Shown here: piece after piece, positions 1 to 12,400 of the stretch
How the letters are laid out: every line of letters begins with the position of its first letter
Position numbering within the stretch: position 1 is the first letter of the stretch
Assembly (NCBI GenBank): GCA_964023275.1
Contig: OZ029919.1
Location: 2,635,001-2,699,000 of the forward strand
Length of the DNA stretch: 64,000 nt
Direction of reading: 5' to 3'
Source of the DNA: Norana najaformis
Taxonomy: Eukaryota; Annelida; Clitellata; Crassiclitellata; Hormogastridae
Notes under the pieces: model-generated
Told to the model about the DNA's origin: nothing
The model's database searches: none
The model's input: the letters and a program-made list of their open reading frames with translations, nothing else
Position numbers and translations under genes: made by a program

Positions 1-194
1 ACGGATCCAGCAAAGCAGTTCCGGCAGAATTTTTTCGTTCAAGCAAATTGCATCGCGGTCTTGGGTAAACATAATCGGCTTCAAGTGTAGCCTTCCCTCC
101 CAAAGTCCCCGATCGGCTCCAGGAGAAATCACGACTGGAAATCCTGTCACTGGTAAAACGACGAGCCTTTCAGTAACAACAAAAACAAGCAAAT

Positions 195-596
195 TTACAA
201 TATAGTAATCGTAATCTCGAGATTTCTACAGCGCCCAACGAAAGCCACGTCGCGGGGACGAGATTATTCACAGGCGCTCAGTTGAAACGAAATCGATAGG
301 CAAAAGGGTTCGGGTTCCAGGTCAAGATCCAAAAGTCAGGCAGAGAGACAGCGTGGCGGCTACGGTAGGTGATGTTTGGGATTGGAGCGGAAAGAGGGAT
401 AAGAGGAAGAAGGGGAGTCAGGATGGGATCTGTGAAAGAGAAATGTTTTCAGTTATGAGTAAAAGGCCAATGCAGAATTGCATGCGGTCGAGTATAGGTG
501 ACTTTGTACGATGTGTCAGATAACTGTCGCAGTTCTGGGGGGATTTATTCCAGAGTGGTGGGGGCACGTATGGCTGTGGAGATATTACGAAAGAAT
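195..596 (-). mobile_element. LINE family A, 5'-truncated 3' end
   Basis: On the minus strand this ends in the family's 3' sequence, a short 3' UTR (GGGCGCTGTAGAAATC) followed by a GATTAC-type tail at 195-215. Inland is the end of the ORF, best preserved in other copies as LPDSWILTWNRT...YRFCFD-stop. It is coded as decayed remnants only. Confidence 0.75.
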
Positions 597-814
597 CTAA
601 GATTTCTATGGCATCATTGTCAAAAACATTAAAGTAGTCAATGAATGGTTGCTCTGAAGTATAAACGTAAGTACCGTTAAATATGTATAAGAAATTCTGA
701 TTAATTTTATTAAAAACCGCCCAAGTGAGTTGAAGTGACATAGCAGTAAACATCAAGAATCTACTGGATAGAAGGGAAGAGATTTAAGTTTTAACTGGAA
801 CAAATGTCAAAAAT

Positions 815-890
815 CAAATTAAAATGTAAATGTACACATTTTTTCTAAAGCGCCCATCTGGCTTCGACGCTGCTCATAACTCAAATACAA
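815..890 (-). mobile_element. SINE family 1, tail fragment
   Basis: On the minus strand, the end of SINE family 1 (gggcgctttagaaaaaatgtgt and a tacattt tail). Only the last 70 bases or so remain. Confidence 0.4.
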
Positions 891-1099
891 GTAAAAATAA
901 ATTTAAAAATCATTAAAACATAACTTATTATGTTCCACATGTGAACTATTCAAGTTTCTCATGACCTAGACAGTGTTCTCATTCTCGTTTTTCAGTCCTC
1001 AGCCAGAAAGGTTAGAACTGCTGGATCCAGAGAATGATGGAATACGAGATTAACCTCAAAAATTCACCTTTAGCTGTGTGTTAGAAACTGTCTAAATGG

Positions 1100-1600
1100 C
1101 ATTCTTTCTAAAATATAACTGTACAAACCTTTTCTATAGCGACCATATGGCCTCGACCCTGCTCATTTTTCAATGAATTTAAAGGGGTGAGATCCAGCAC
1201 CACCGCTGCCCCTTCAATGGATGCCACGCCATTTAAGGTTCCCGTGCACGGCCCGTGCTAGCCCGACATTTAAATCTCTGAAATAAACCACTATCAGTAT
1301 GCGAAGTGGCATTCTCACGCAAAGAGGCGCCTTGATGTATGCTTCAACAAATGTAAATGTACACTTTTTTATATCAACCGTATGGCCTTGACCTTGCTTA
1401 TTTTACAGTGAATTTATCGGGTGAGGTCCTTCACCACCGCTGCCCGTTTGAAAATGGGTGTTGCGCCATTTAAGGTCCCCGTGTACGGACCGTGCTAGCC
1501 CGGTATTCAAATCTCTGAAATAAGCCACTACGGGACGCGAACCAGCATCCTCACGCTCAGAGAGGCGTTGCTAACTAGGCCGCTATAGTGCTGAAATAAT
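1100..1600 (-). mobile_element. Two tandem copies of tRNA-derived SINE family 1
   Basis: Copies at about 1105-1335 and 1340-1600, both sense on the minus strand. The right copy shows a tRNA-like head with a B-box (GGTTCGCGTCC), then a body with the near-palindrome GAGATTTnAATnnC and CTAGCACGGTCCGTACACGGGG, and the 3' end GGTTGATATAAAAAAGTGTACATTTACATT. Adjacent head-to-tail copies suggest one inserted beside the other. Confidence 0.7.
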
Positions 1601-1783
1601 CTACAGTTTACTAACAAGTAGCAGACATACCCTCCGCTTTGTTTCATTTTGCTAAGCGAGAGACAACTCAATCCTCTAAACAGCCTCGTCAATCATTCGG
1701 ATTGCGTCTCGGCAAATCCATTAGTCAAATGAGTAACAAAGCAACGAATCGACGACAATGGCAGACGCAGTCAAACTCGTAAC

Positions 1784-2262
1784 TGTAATCGTAATTCCGA
1801 GACTTCTACAGCGCCCAACGAAAGCCACGTCACGGGGCCCAGCTTACCGGTATATATTCACAGGCGCTCTGTCAAAACAAACTCGATAGGCTAAAGGGTT
1901 CGGTTCCAGGTCAAGATTCAAAAGCCAGGCAGAGAGGCAGCGTTGTGGCTACGGTGGGTGATGTTTGGGATTGGAGCGGAAAGAGTTAGCCTATAAGAGG
2001 AAGAAGGGAAGTCAGGATAGGATCTGTGTATAAGAGGAAGAAGGGAAGTCAGGATAGGATCTGTGAAAGAGAAATGTTTTCAGTTTTGAGTGAAAGGCCA
2101 ATGCAGAAATTGCAAGCGGTGGAGCCTAGATAAGTTTGTATGATGGGTCGGATAACTGTCGCAGTTCTGGAGGGAGTTTATTCCAGAGTGGTGGGGCAGC
2201 TATGGCTAAGGAGTGATTACCAAATTTTAAGGATGAGGTGACGGACGGGCGGAGGTGTTACG
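1784..2262 (-). mobile_element. LINE family A, 3' end with internal tandem duplication
   Basis: Same family and orientation as the copy at 195-596, with the GATTAC-type tail at the left end. A 34- to 37-base stretch (ataagaggaagaagggaag...) occurs twice in tandem between about 1993 and 2063, which other copies have only once. Confidence 0.75.
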
Positions 2263-2303
2263 GCAGAAGAGGAGCGGGTTGATCGGAGTGGTTGGATTGT
2301 AAA

Positions 2304-2395
2304 TAACAATCGTAATCGTAAACTCAAGGTTTCTACAGCGCTTAATCAAAGCTAAGCCGCCGGAATCTGTTCATCCGTTCAGCCAAAACAATGTA
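2304..2395 (-). mobile_element. LINE family A, short 3' end
   Basis: Only the tail (atcgtaatcgtaaactc in + sense) and part of the 3' UTR are kept, ending near gccaaaaca. Confidence 0.6.
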
Positions 2396-2654
2396 ACACC
2401 TAATCAGAAATGACACTTCGAGCAAAGTCTAAAAAGCAACGTTTAAGTGCATCATGGGAAACGAGGGTTTCTACTGATCAGCATTTAACCCGTTCCGTTC
2501 TAGTATTAGACTTCAATTGGAGCCAGATTCTTAACTGCAGTAGTAATCGTTATTGCAATAGCTTAGCTGAATTTGAATAATCTTTTGTTTCAACCTAAGT
2601 CTGGCTAACTTTACCTGTAACAGTTTAATTCAATTTGAATAATCTATTAATTCT

Positions 2655-2885
2655 ACTTGTCTTAGCTATATTTCTGAGATTTGAAATCTCGGGTTAGCAC
2701 GGTCACGTACTCGGGGACCTTAAACGGCGTGGCGCCCATTCAAACGGGCAGCGTTGGTGAAGGGTCTCACCCGATCAATTCATTGACAAATGAGCAGGGT
2801 CGAGGCCATACGGTCGCTGTAGAAAACCGTGCATATTTACATTTATTTACACATGTGATGCGCACTTGAAGTAAGGAGCATTTTC
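2655..2885 (+). mobile_element. SINE family 1
   Basis: Sense-strand copy of the body: GAGATTTGAAATCTCGGG, TTAGCACGGTCACG, GGTCGAGGCCATACGGTCGC and a (ttacattta) tail. The tRNA-like head is lost. A 62-codon open frame through it is not a gene. Confidence 0.7.
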
Positions 2886-3413
2886 ACATCATTTGCCCAT
2901 ATCTGCTTAAACTGAAATAATCGTCAACATAATAGCATGCTTCAAATTAAGGTAATTACCTTTTGACCGCCGCAAACAAACACCCAACGGTAATTTCGTC
3001 ACATGAGCTGAGGTGTCAAAAGGTCACTGCAGTCCAATATCTCTTCCCAGCACCGACGTCTATCTCAACACAAATGGTTCCGCTAATAAAAACACGAGAT
3101 CATACCATGGAAACTAAACAAATAACTTGTGGAAAACGCAGGAAGTCTCACTTCTAGCGGGAGGCACAACCAGTGGGAGCGTGGCACGCGATACAATTTC
3201 CTGCAAATTGCGGTAACTGTTAAAAGGTTGCTCCTGTACTCACTGAGTTTCTTTAAACGGTGTCGTGATGCAGCAAACTCCATTATCGAATTCGCGGCAA
3301 AACCTAGGGCCGAAATGTTTCTCTCTCACGCACAAACAGTGGTTTGCAATCAGGCATTTATCAGTTTAATTATTCAGTCATTTAAAAGCACTTATTAGGC
3401 ACTGAATCATAAA

Positions 3414-3480
3414 CAGGGCCGGATTTAGGCATAAGCTAAACAAGCTACGGCTTAGGGCCTCACAGTCGGAAGGGGTCTCT
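3414..3480 (+). mobile_element. hAT-like transposon terminus (fragment)
   Basis: CAGGGCCGGATTTAGGCAT followed by ...GGGCCTC resembles terminal inverted repeats of hAT-family elements in animals, which begin CAGGG. No matching inverted end or transposase was found, so it is a solo end; the assignment rests on recall of such termini. Confidence 0.4.
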
Positions 3481-3824
3481 TAAAAACTCAGAATTTTATT
3501 ATCATTTGTTACAGTTTTATTATAATTTATATTTAAGTAATGATTTCACCTAATTAACAAAACCTATTTAACAACAATTAACATTAACAAATCAGACCCA
3601 ATTATTACAAAAGATCAATATTTACACAAGTTTGTAAGATTTCGTTATTTTATAATTATGCTTAAATATCAATCCTTATCATATTTAATTATACTTCTTT
3701 TGTTGCTTGGGCAAGTAATTCTTACCTACAGTGGTGTTGCTTGAGCTTATTCTGCCTCTAAGTTTCCTTAATTTCCACTAAATTTAAAGAAACTTAATAA
3801 ATATATAAAACATATAAATATGCG

Positions 3825-4000
3825 ACACAGGAGCTGATTGGTTTGAGCACCTGCCTTGTAACCCGGAGCGTGTGGGTTCGAAACCTCCCCCGAATGGATC
3901 ACTGCGTAGGGACTTTGAGCAAGTCCTTAACACACAACTGCTCAGTGCCAAAGATTGATGCTTAGTCATTAGATAGTGGCGCCTGATAAAAGGAGAAATA
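3825..4000 (+). mobile_element. tRNA-derived SINE family 2
   Basis: tRNA-like head (gagctgattggtttgagcac...) with B-box GGGTTCGAAACCTCC, then a body shared with copies at 28190, 30895 and 52100: GAGCAAGTCCTTAACACAC, CTCAGTGCCAAAGATTGATG and an AGTGGCGCCTGATAAA end. Confidence 0.75.
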
Positions 4001-4075
4001 ACAATAAACATATCATGCTTAAAATGTATTCTTGGATATATTAGTACCATAGTGAGGCGCTCTCTCACTCTCTCT

Positions 4076-4270
<195 letters not shown>

Positions 4271-4964
4271 GTGTGGATATATATATTATGTATGGATGTA
4301 TGTATACATCCACACATTATATATACATTTATATAAAGGACTGTAATTATGAAATGCAATTTTACTTAGATTGACCCTTAGATTGATGCCTTGTGTCTTA
4401 GATCAGATTAGCTCTAATCCATTAAATTTTATTGCAGACTTTGTGTTTTCTCAAAATCCAAAATCGCTATCACTTCAATTTATTACACTTAGGTCAATTC
4501 ATCTTAAGATTTCCACCTCCCTTGTGCATCCGGATTTTCTTGGAGTCTTTAGTCCTGTATCTTCAGAAGAACATGGGATTGCCAAAGAGCCAAATCAATC
4601 GATCGATCAATCAATCGATTGAACGATTGATCCACTCTCTCATCCATCAATCAGTACGTTGACTCACTATGTAAAGCCTACTATTGTGATGCTAAATCAC
4701 ATGCTAAATCACATGTGTCAAAAGATCTGCACACATCCACACACATCTACATACATCCTCAGTTTTGCAAGTGCCTGAAGTCTATGTTATTCGACAGTGG
4801 TCTCACCTGTTTGAGTTGGGAGTGCCCCTGATGAGTTTATTCTTGAAGTGGCGCTTTATAAATGTCAGATCACAATCACAATTACAATCTTGAAACATTA
4901 CACTATTACATTAAGATTACATTGGATTAAAGGCTTCAAAACAAAACGCATTACAGGCCACCCA

Positions 4965-5075
4965 CCATGCCGCTAAACAGACCACCCACCATGCAGCTAA
5001 ACAGACCACCCACCATGCAGCTAAACAGACCACCCACCATGCTGCTAAACAGACCACCCACCATGCAGCTAAATA
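4965..5075. repeat. Tandem repeat, 24-bp unit, about 5 copies
   Basis: Unit accacccaccatgcagctaa acag. It produces a spurious periodic peptide on the minus strand. Confidence 0.9.
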
Positions 5076-5429
5076 GCTAAGAATAGAAAATAACTTAAGA
5101 TGAGTCAGGCAAAACATAACAGTACATATGCAGAAGTAAACACTGTTACATATGCCAAGATAAACATTACTGTACCTATGTAGAAGTACAAAGCTGTTAC
5201 ATTACATCTGCAACAGTAGGCATTACATTACATTATGCAAGCAGAAGTAAACAATATACTTACACATGCAGAAGTAAGCATTACATATGTTGATGTAAAC
5301 AGTACATTTCATATGCAGACGTAAACATCACGTTACAATGCATATGTGGAAGTAAAGTGTGTAAAGTAACAGATTTATACTGAGGAGATCTGGCAGGAGA
5401 AGAGGAAGAAGAGCAAGAAACATAGGCAT

Positions 5430-5700
5430 ATGCACGATTATATAGCGCCTTTGAACAAACGAAAGGCCTCTCCAAGCCACAAGTGGTCTGTTGCCGCAGC
5501 CAGTAAGATATCTGCACGTGGGAACTCCACCAGATGGAATGACACACCATGGCGCCATGGCACAAACAGGATTAGCGCTGGCACTTAGTATGCACGTCTC
5601 TTCCGGCACCAAAACGCAAGAAGCGTGCCGGCAATCACGGCTTCCACATAACGGCTGTATTTCGGTCGATACTAAGGGATGCAGAAATAGACTGAGCCAC
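5430..5700 (-). mobile_element. Retroelement 3' end (unclassified)
   Basis: In minus orientation it ends GGAGAGGCCTTTCGTTTGTT...GGCGCTATATAATCG, the kind of 3' end several LINE/SINE families in this window share. The inland part has no clear ORF. Confidence 0.4.
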
Positions 5701-5964
5701 GATTGCATGCTGATGTTAAGATTACTGTTAAATCTAGAATTTAGCCCATAAAAGGCTGAGTCAGAGGAATGTTAATGTGAACATTACTGGGAATGTTAGA
5801 AGAAAAGTGGTCTCTAGAGCTAACTCTGTGAAATGTTAGCGATTTCGTTTTCTTAGCCTCAGCATATAAGGTGGCTGGCCAGCACTTTCCCTCGTCGTTC
5901 GATCCTCCCACCGACAGCGCACAGTTAGCATACTCATTTTACAGTCGAGTTCAATAGCGAAACA

Positions 5965-6145
5965 GCACTATGGAATAGACGGGATTTGAACCTTGACCTT
6001 TGTGCTAACAGTTCACACACACATACACTAACTACTGGACTATTTCCACTGTCGTGCTCTCTAGTGCGTCCAATGACATTTCTTTCTGGATATTGACCTG
6101 ACTCCATCTTGATTTGGTGAACCAGCGGTTGATGATTGTGCATTC
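5965..6145 (-). mobile_element. tRNA-like SINE head (family 4)
   Basis: Minus strand carries a tRNA-like segment with B-box GGTTCAAATCCC (revcomp of gggatttgaacc at 5980). A relative lies at 28795-28900. Confidence 0.45.
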
Positions 6146-7471
6146 GACACCGGCACTATAGAAGTTTCTAACTGCAACGACGACTTATCGCGCACATACA
6201 CAACCAAAACGAGAGAATACGAGATTGTTTTCTAACCTGAAAAGTTCGTTTTCTAAAGTACATTCTTAAACAAACTACGACGTAAAATAAAGTTTTTTCC
6301 GCGATTTCAAGTTAAACCATAAAACACTTTCCAAGAACAGCACAGACGCCAAACACGCCATGATGGGCGTGGCTTATATGGATTGACCAAACGATCTCTA
6401 TTTATAGTAACAGACATCAGTGGATTGACCAATATGCCTATATATTTTAATGATTATCACTATAATAGAATACTACTTTTATATAGCGCTATATAGCGCG
6501 TTTAGATAGCTTTGCGACATCCCGCAACCCTTCGCAGTCGGACTAATAGCTTTGGAGTTCTTGTCTTACATTTACCTCAGGATGCTCAGGTGACGGTTGC
6601 ATTTAAATAGGCACTCAGTATCCAATAGGTTCTATTGTACAGATGGTCTTAAGTCGCCTTTGTATACTATAAAAGATTTTTCAAACGCTGATTGCTATAA
6701 TTATTAGTATGGTGTTATTGAATACAATTGTAAGTTCATATAGCGCTTCACTTTAACTACAGTGACGGAGTATTGGCATCAATTGGCCAGCCGTTTGATC
6801 TCTAATGAATGTAAACCCGATATAATAGTTTTACAGACTTCATCATAGTGCACCAATAAAACAAACACGTCATACTTGTTGGTTCAACGCCAAACCGTCA
6901 CTGAGAAGACGGTACGTATCAGTCTTCAACCATGGACAAATCAAATCCAGTTACTACCAGTCACGTGATATATACATTCACTAAACTGCTTAAAGCTTAT
7001 TTAACTATTTTTGACGTTTATTACCATTCTTCAATAAATTTTATAATAATTTCTGCCAAGATGCTCCTGAACTGTTGCGATGTCACTGCTCCTTTGGCGT
7101 CTGTTTCCTTGTGATCAAACTGTCAAGTTTCTCAAAGATTTTTTTGCCGGATCCTCGCCACATTCAGCGCTGTCTTGCTGTCATTTTCATATTCATACAA
7201 AACCTAGCATAATTTACGATCAAAGCTTATCGCTGTAAATCTGACTCGCTGGACATAAACAAAGATTTTAATAAGGGATAAAAAAATGATAAAATCTTAG
7301 GACTTAACTGCTGAGATATAAAAGCGCTACAAAAATTTAAAACGCGACTTTATGGTGGAATTACAAATCTATGGTCCTTGTTACGGCACCATCCTTTTTC
7401 TCATTGTGTTTTCTGCTGTTAATTTTAAATATATTAAATTCTCAATCAGACAGACTAGGTTAACGATTACA

Positions 7472-9021
7472 ATGGGCGACGAAAAGAAGGTTAATATTTT
7501 TATTCAGTATATTAATAATAAATTCTGAAAACATGTATTTGTAGTGTTCGCGAGCGTATTATTGTTTCCGTGCGATTATGTCGTCTGAGTAAAATGGCGG
7601 AAACAGGTAATGTGCTTTGGTGCCGAATTTCTCGGTCGGAGGCCATTGCTTTAAATCATTGACATTGGGTCTAAACTGTGTAGTAGTACTCTTTTGCGTT
7701 TTCGTTATAGTTTTCCGATTTAACTACCATTTAGTCAGTACTAATTGAGGAATAATTTAAATCTGTCGCGAATGATCGGCATTTCATTTTGGCGCCATCC
7801 TCGGTTTTTGTACCTGACTTTTCGCTTTTAAATAGTCTAAACTTGGTGCAAGAGTGCAAGACAAACGTCTAAATGCTAATTATTGTAATGTGATAGTCTT
7901 AAAGGGAAGTACCTGTTGATAAGAGTGCAAATGATAAAGTGCATATATAATGACTCCACGGTTTTTTGTATTTCGCACGCGATGTAGTCTGATGAACATA
8001 TCAACTTAAAAGTCACGGGACAGGATGGAAGTGTTGTCCATTTCAAGATCAAAAAGAATACTCCACTGAGGAAGTTAATGTCGGCGTACTGTGAACGAAC
8101 GGTGAGAATCGTTTATTTAAATTTGAGATCACTGCAAAGTAATCAATCATATACATGGAGGTAATTTGTCGTTTAGCACCCCAAATTAATAACAAGATTA
8201 AGCATATTGTTTGAGTGTCTCAGATCCATTGCATACACAATTATCGGTTACAGAATTTGTGATGCTAAAACTATGGAAACGGGAACAAATTCATACACTG
8301 AGACTTGTGCATAAATACAAAGATTTTGTATGTATTTTAATGTACGACTTGAGCCAACATAATTTTTTATCCAGAGATCCCACTTTTTAGGTGGCACATT
8401 AAGGGGTTGTTCATAAAAGACATCTGTGATGAGGGGGCTATGGAGGATTCCCCAGGTGTGGCAGATGAGGAGGAGGGTTTTGCCCAATGCGGACGTTTGC
8501 TGAGATCTGAATTGGTACATACAGTTATTTCAGTACAGCCTGTGCCGTAAATACCAACTGAATCAGATAGCAGTCTGTTTTGTGCTGGATCTAATTAGAA
8601 TTCCTTTGTTGGATGAAGCAGTATAAAAATGCTCCACCTTACAGCATTGTTAACCACGCGAGATCAGCGGGATAGCCCACGCAAGATCAACTGTATAGAC
8701 TAATCTAAGCCTTAGCACTCGGAGTGCGGACACCTGAAAAAGGGGTGGATGGGGATAACGCCAAATGCAGACAGAGGGAAGGAGGGACCCAAAGCAATTC
8801 CTTTTGTGGACGTCTTTTATGGATGACCCGTAAGTGATCTGGGTCTACTAACTATGTATCTAATGCTGTAGGGAGTGAAGATGGGCTCGATGAGATTCCG
8901 ATTTGACGGACAGCCAATAAACGAGACTGATACTCCATCACAGCTCGACATGGAAGACGGAGATGCCATCGACGTCTTCCAGCAGCAGACTGGAGGAAGT
9001 GTGCCAACCGTGGTGCAATAA
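7472..9021 (+). CDS. SUMO: SUMO, small ubiquitin-like modifier (SUMO2/3 type), 3 coding exons
   Basis: Exons 7472-7489, 7988-8101 and 8872-9021 join in phase 0 to give 93 aa. Exon 1 encodes only MGDEKK and ends AAG|gttaat; exon 2 starts after gatgtag; exon 3 starts after gctgtag. The ubiquitin-like fold covers about residues 10-84, with [12 protein letters not shown] and [15 protein letters not shown], which match the SUMO2/3 branch better than SUMO1. The conjugation diglycine is G85-G86 after QQQT, followed by a 7-residue tail (SVPTVVQ) that a SENP/Ulp protease would have to remove. SUMO is joined to target lysines through the E1 (SAE1/UBA2) and UBC9, mainly in the nucleus. The N-terminal tail is short and has no psi-K-x-E site, so chain formation of the SUMO2 K11 type is not evident. 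I chose the start because it is the only ATG exon that splices in frame. AATAAA at 9444-9449 fits the poly(A) signal. Confidence 0.94.
7575..7605 (+). promoter_or_regulatory. YY1-like site overlapping an ATG and a donor in SUMO intron 1
   Basis: AAAATGGCGGAAACAG|gtaatg has a YY1-type core (AAnATGGCGG) and a good donor. Spliced to SUMO exon 2 it would hit TGA at once, so it is not a coding start for SUMO. It could be an alternative non-coding first exon or an internal promoter element. Confidence 0.25.
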
Positions 9022-9443
9022 TGCCTGCCACTGTTCTAACTGGAACAACTCTAACACCAGCAGAACGAATCAAGATAGGGTTGGTTCGGTTAGAAAAACA
9101 TCTTGTAACAGTTCATGCAGAGCAGGTTACAAAGGACACTGAACTGGTTGAATTTGTATGTTTCGATATTAAGAGCAAACTTTAAGATTACATCCTCGTT
9201 CGTTGTTTACTTACTTTGAGAGTTGACTTAGAGTCAGTAGAAATTCTTAACTGATGCTTTGTTGTCTTTATAATCGGTTTAAATTTTCTGCTGTGTTCTG
9301 TGTATTGATCTGCTGTGGAGAAAAGTAAACTTCCTTGGCAGATGTGTGTCTTTTTTAGGGTTTGGGTTCTTGATAATTTCATAGCCACTACAGTTTGCAA
9401 GTACTGCTGGTTGCTTCAGTTATTTTGTTCACTGTTCAAAGAC

Positions 9444-9449
9444 AATAAA
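9444..9449 (+). terminator. Poly(A) signal of the SUMO gene
   Basis: AATAAA lies 423 bases after the SUMO stop codon, with no repeat in between. It is the first canonical hexamer on the + strand after the CDS, so it is the likely 3' end of the transcript; the cleavage site itself is not visible. Confidence 0.55.
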
Positions 9450-12400
9450 GTTGCTGGGTAATCTCAAGTATTTATTTTCAGGAATTTTACTGGTACAAAT
9501 AAAAGATCATAATTTTCTTACGTACATTTATTTGTGCATGCTTCAAAAGGTTGACGATGACTCATAAAATAGAAGTGGTTAGAAGCATTCCTGAATAATT
9601 TCCGGTTCAGAATAGCTGGCTGAAAGTCTGGTACGTTGCTCTGTAAAGATGCTTTTACGGCCAACACAGAAGTGCTAAACCATAAGTCACCATTTCACAC
9701 TTGTAAAATACAAAACCCAACATAGTCTCGTGTTGTGTTTTGTCCAAATCGTCTGCGAAATACACATCAAACTAAGCAAATCTGTAAAAACGGTACAAAA
9801 AAGATCACACGACAAATATCAAAATACATCAGACCATAGCCCGCTGATTAACATTCTTGCCAAAAGCATCCATCTTAAAATGAGAATTTTGTACAAGTCT
9901 ATATCCAATTAACAACCATCTGCTCAAAATTGCGTTCTGGACGTAATAGTGGAGGATACTAGCAGCCGCTTTCTATGGTGCTAATGAGAAAGATGGCCGA
10001 CTAATTACATGGTGTATACACTATGGTTCTTGGTTGCAATTTTACTCTGATGCCAAGAGCTTCGTCACTGTCCATTCTTGCATATTGGTGATTGCAGATG
10101 CTTGACTCTCGTTAGGGTACTTTGCAACTGCTGACGTGGGTTTGGCTGACTCCACAGTCATTTCTATATCTCGCATAAGATACGACAATAGTTTTAATAG
10201 TTCTTCATGCCAGAAGTCATAAAGAGGGACTGGATGCACCTGCTCTTTGCAGTTACAAATTTTACAATTGCAACACACGTTTTTGATAAATCAAGATTCT
10301 TCAACTGTAAAGTGTTGCTAGAATTGCTTCATCAATAGTATTCCCAAAAGGAGACGATCTATCTCAACACAGTTGCAAAATCAGGGCAAGTAATCACTGC
10401 TTAACTTTACAATATCCAAGCCATTTTCAATTTAATAGAATACTAATCTCCGATTATAATTTATTAGCCAAATACTTTGAAAGCTTAATAATACGATTGC
10501 AGAATTCAGAGACAATTGAACTGTAACCCAATATTTAGCAGCTGTTAACAGAATTAGATAGCAAGTCTAGGCAAAATATCATGGCTTGCAAAATCAACAT
10601 TTTTCCAGTTTTTCTTAGCTTTAGCCAAGAACTCTCAAAGCATCACAGAAAATTCAGTCGGTCAAAAGAAATCAGTAGATTGTGAATGCTGCAGGCTGCC
10701 GTAACAATCGCTGCCATTGCTTTTCAAACTCTGCCACACTAAGCTCTGTAACGCAAGCTGATTAACTCTAACACAGATTATGTTTTCTTAACCACTTAAA
10801 ACTCTTGTTATGATATGCTCTCAAGAGCCTCAGTTGATCAAAGTCCTGTCATTGAAGGATTTTTTGCTAATGAATACAGAAATCAAACTCGAACCAACAG
10901 TTTAACTGATCACACTGCCTGAATTAATAATAGATCTGACACCGGGACTTGCACCAATCATACAGACTGGCCAGCTTGTGAGCATTTAGTCACCAGTGTT
11001 GGCTGCCAACCAAGTCACCTCCTCTAGATCACCACCACAAAATAAGCAAACCAAGAGGAGCCAAAAATAAGTCTCCATGACAACATTGGTTTGGCTAAAT
11101 TTTAATCTTGCAAGTTGTATAAAGATCAACCTTTTCAAAATATCTGTAATCACCTTCCAGACATAATGATATCCTTACTTACAGCTGACGAGAACAAGTA
11201 CAAGCGCACTTCCTTGCATCCCATCACAGCTTTAGTTCACCCTGAATTTTACATGTTAAGCCTGAAAAATTATCCATTCAAACAGAAGCTATTCTGTTCA
11301 ACTGTGAGCAAATCCCACATCGTACGTGGACAAGTTTGCAATATTCTTCTCAAGGTGTCCTCAGCTGCTAACATGCCTTGCACAACTACAAAACCAATGT
11401 TAATTTTGTTCACCAAATTTAAGTGCACAAAACGTGCATACAGTTACAATTACTACAGAAATTATCAATATTACATACACTTCATAGGCAAATATTTATA
11501 CAGCATACTCTGAAGCACTAGCCTTCAAAACAGTAATGCGTAATTTCAACGCAAGTTACAGCCATGTTCTGCATTTGGTGTCTAGCGCACAAGAGTCCAG
11601 GCTAGACTACAGTTTCCACAAGACTGAAGATTTTCAAAGCCGCATGTCAGCACTGCACTACAAATTTTTTGTTCATCCAACACTTTTTGTTCAGGCAAAA
11701 CTTGCCGTGCTATCCCTTTTCAGAACCAGATTTTAACAAGCACGCTCCCAGCTGCAATATTCACTCAAACTAAACCTACAGTTTAACTAAACAATATTTG
11801 AGAAAACTTTAAATAAACTTATATACTTGTTTGAAGCCGATCTAACTTAACCACCTATCGTGCCCACAGCAATCTCTGAAATACAGAGCTATGTTAGCGC
11901 CACACCAAAACCATATTATGACGAGACTGCATTGCAAGGAGTTCATATTCCAAGGCTGCGTATTTAAGGCATAATAAGAAAATGGTACTGCATAAACATG
12001 GATGAATTTCTTTCAAATCATGCACCACCACCATCATCACTTAAGGCATAGATTAAAAATATATAGATAAGTTTCATCAAAGACACTAATACTCATTCAA
12101 ACCAAGACATTAAAACACCCAAGCATTAGGGCTTGAGACATTATTACTATTATTACGAAAATTTGTAACACACAGTCAGAAACTAACGAAAGAGACCATA
12201 CGTAGAATGTAAGGTAACAATATACATTTACTGTGCTCCTTTATATGCATAGTCCACAAAGGTGTCACCATAATTTTTGGATCTGCCGCTTAAGCGTAAA
12301 TATATATAACATCAGACTTCTCACAGACAATCAGCTGTTGTAAGTAAGCTAGTTCCTGGGTTCGTTAGCTACATCGGTAATGCATACGTCAAGGCGCCTC

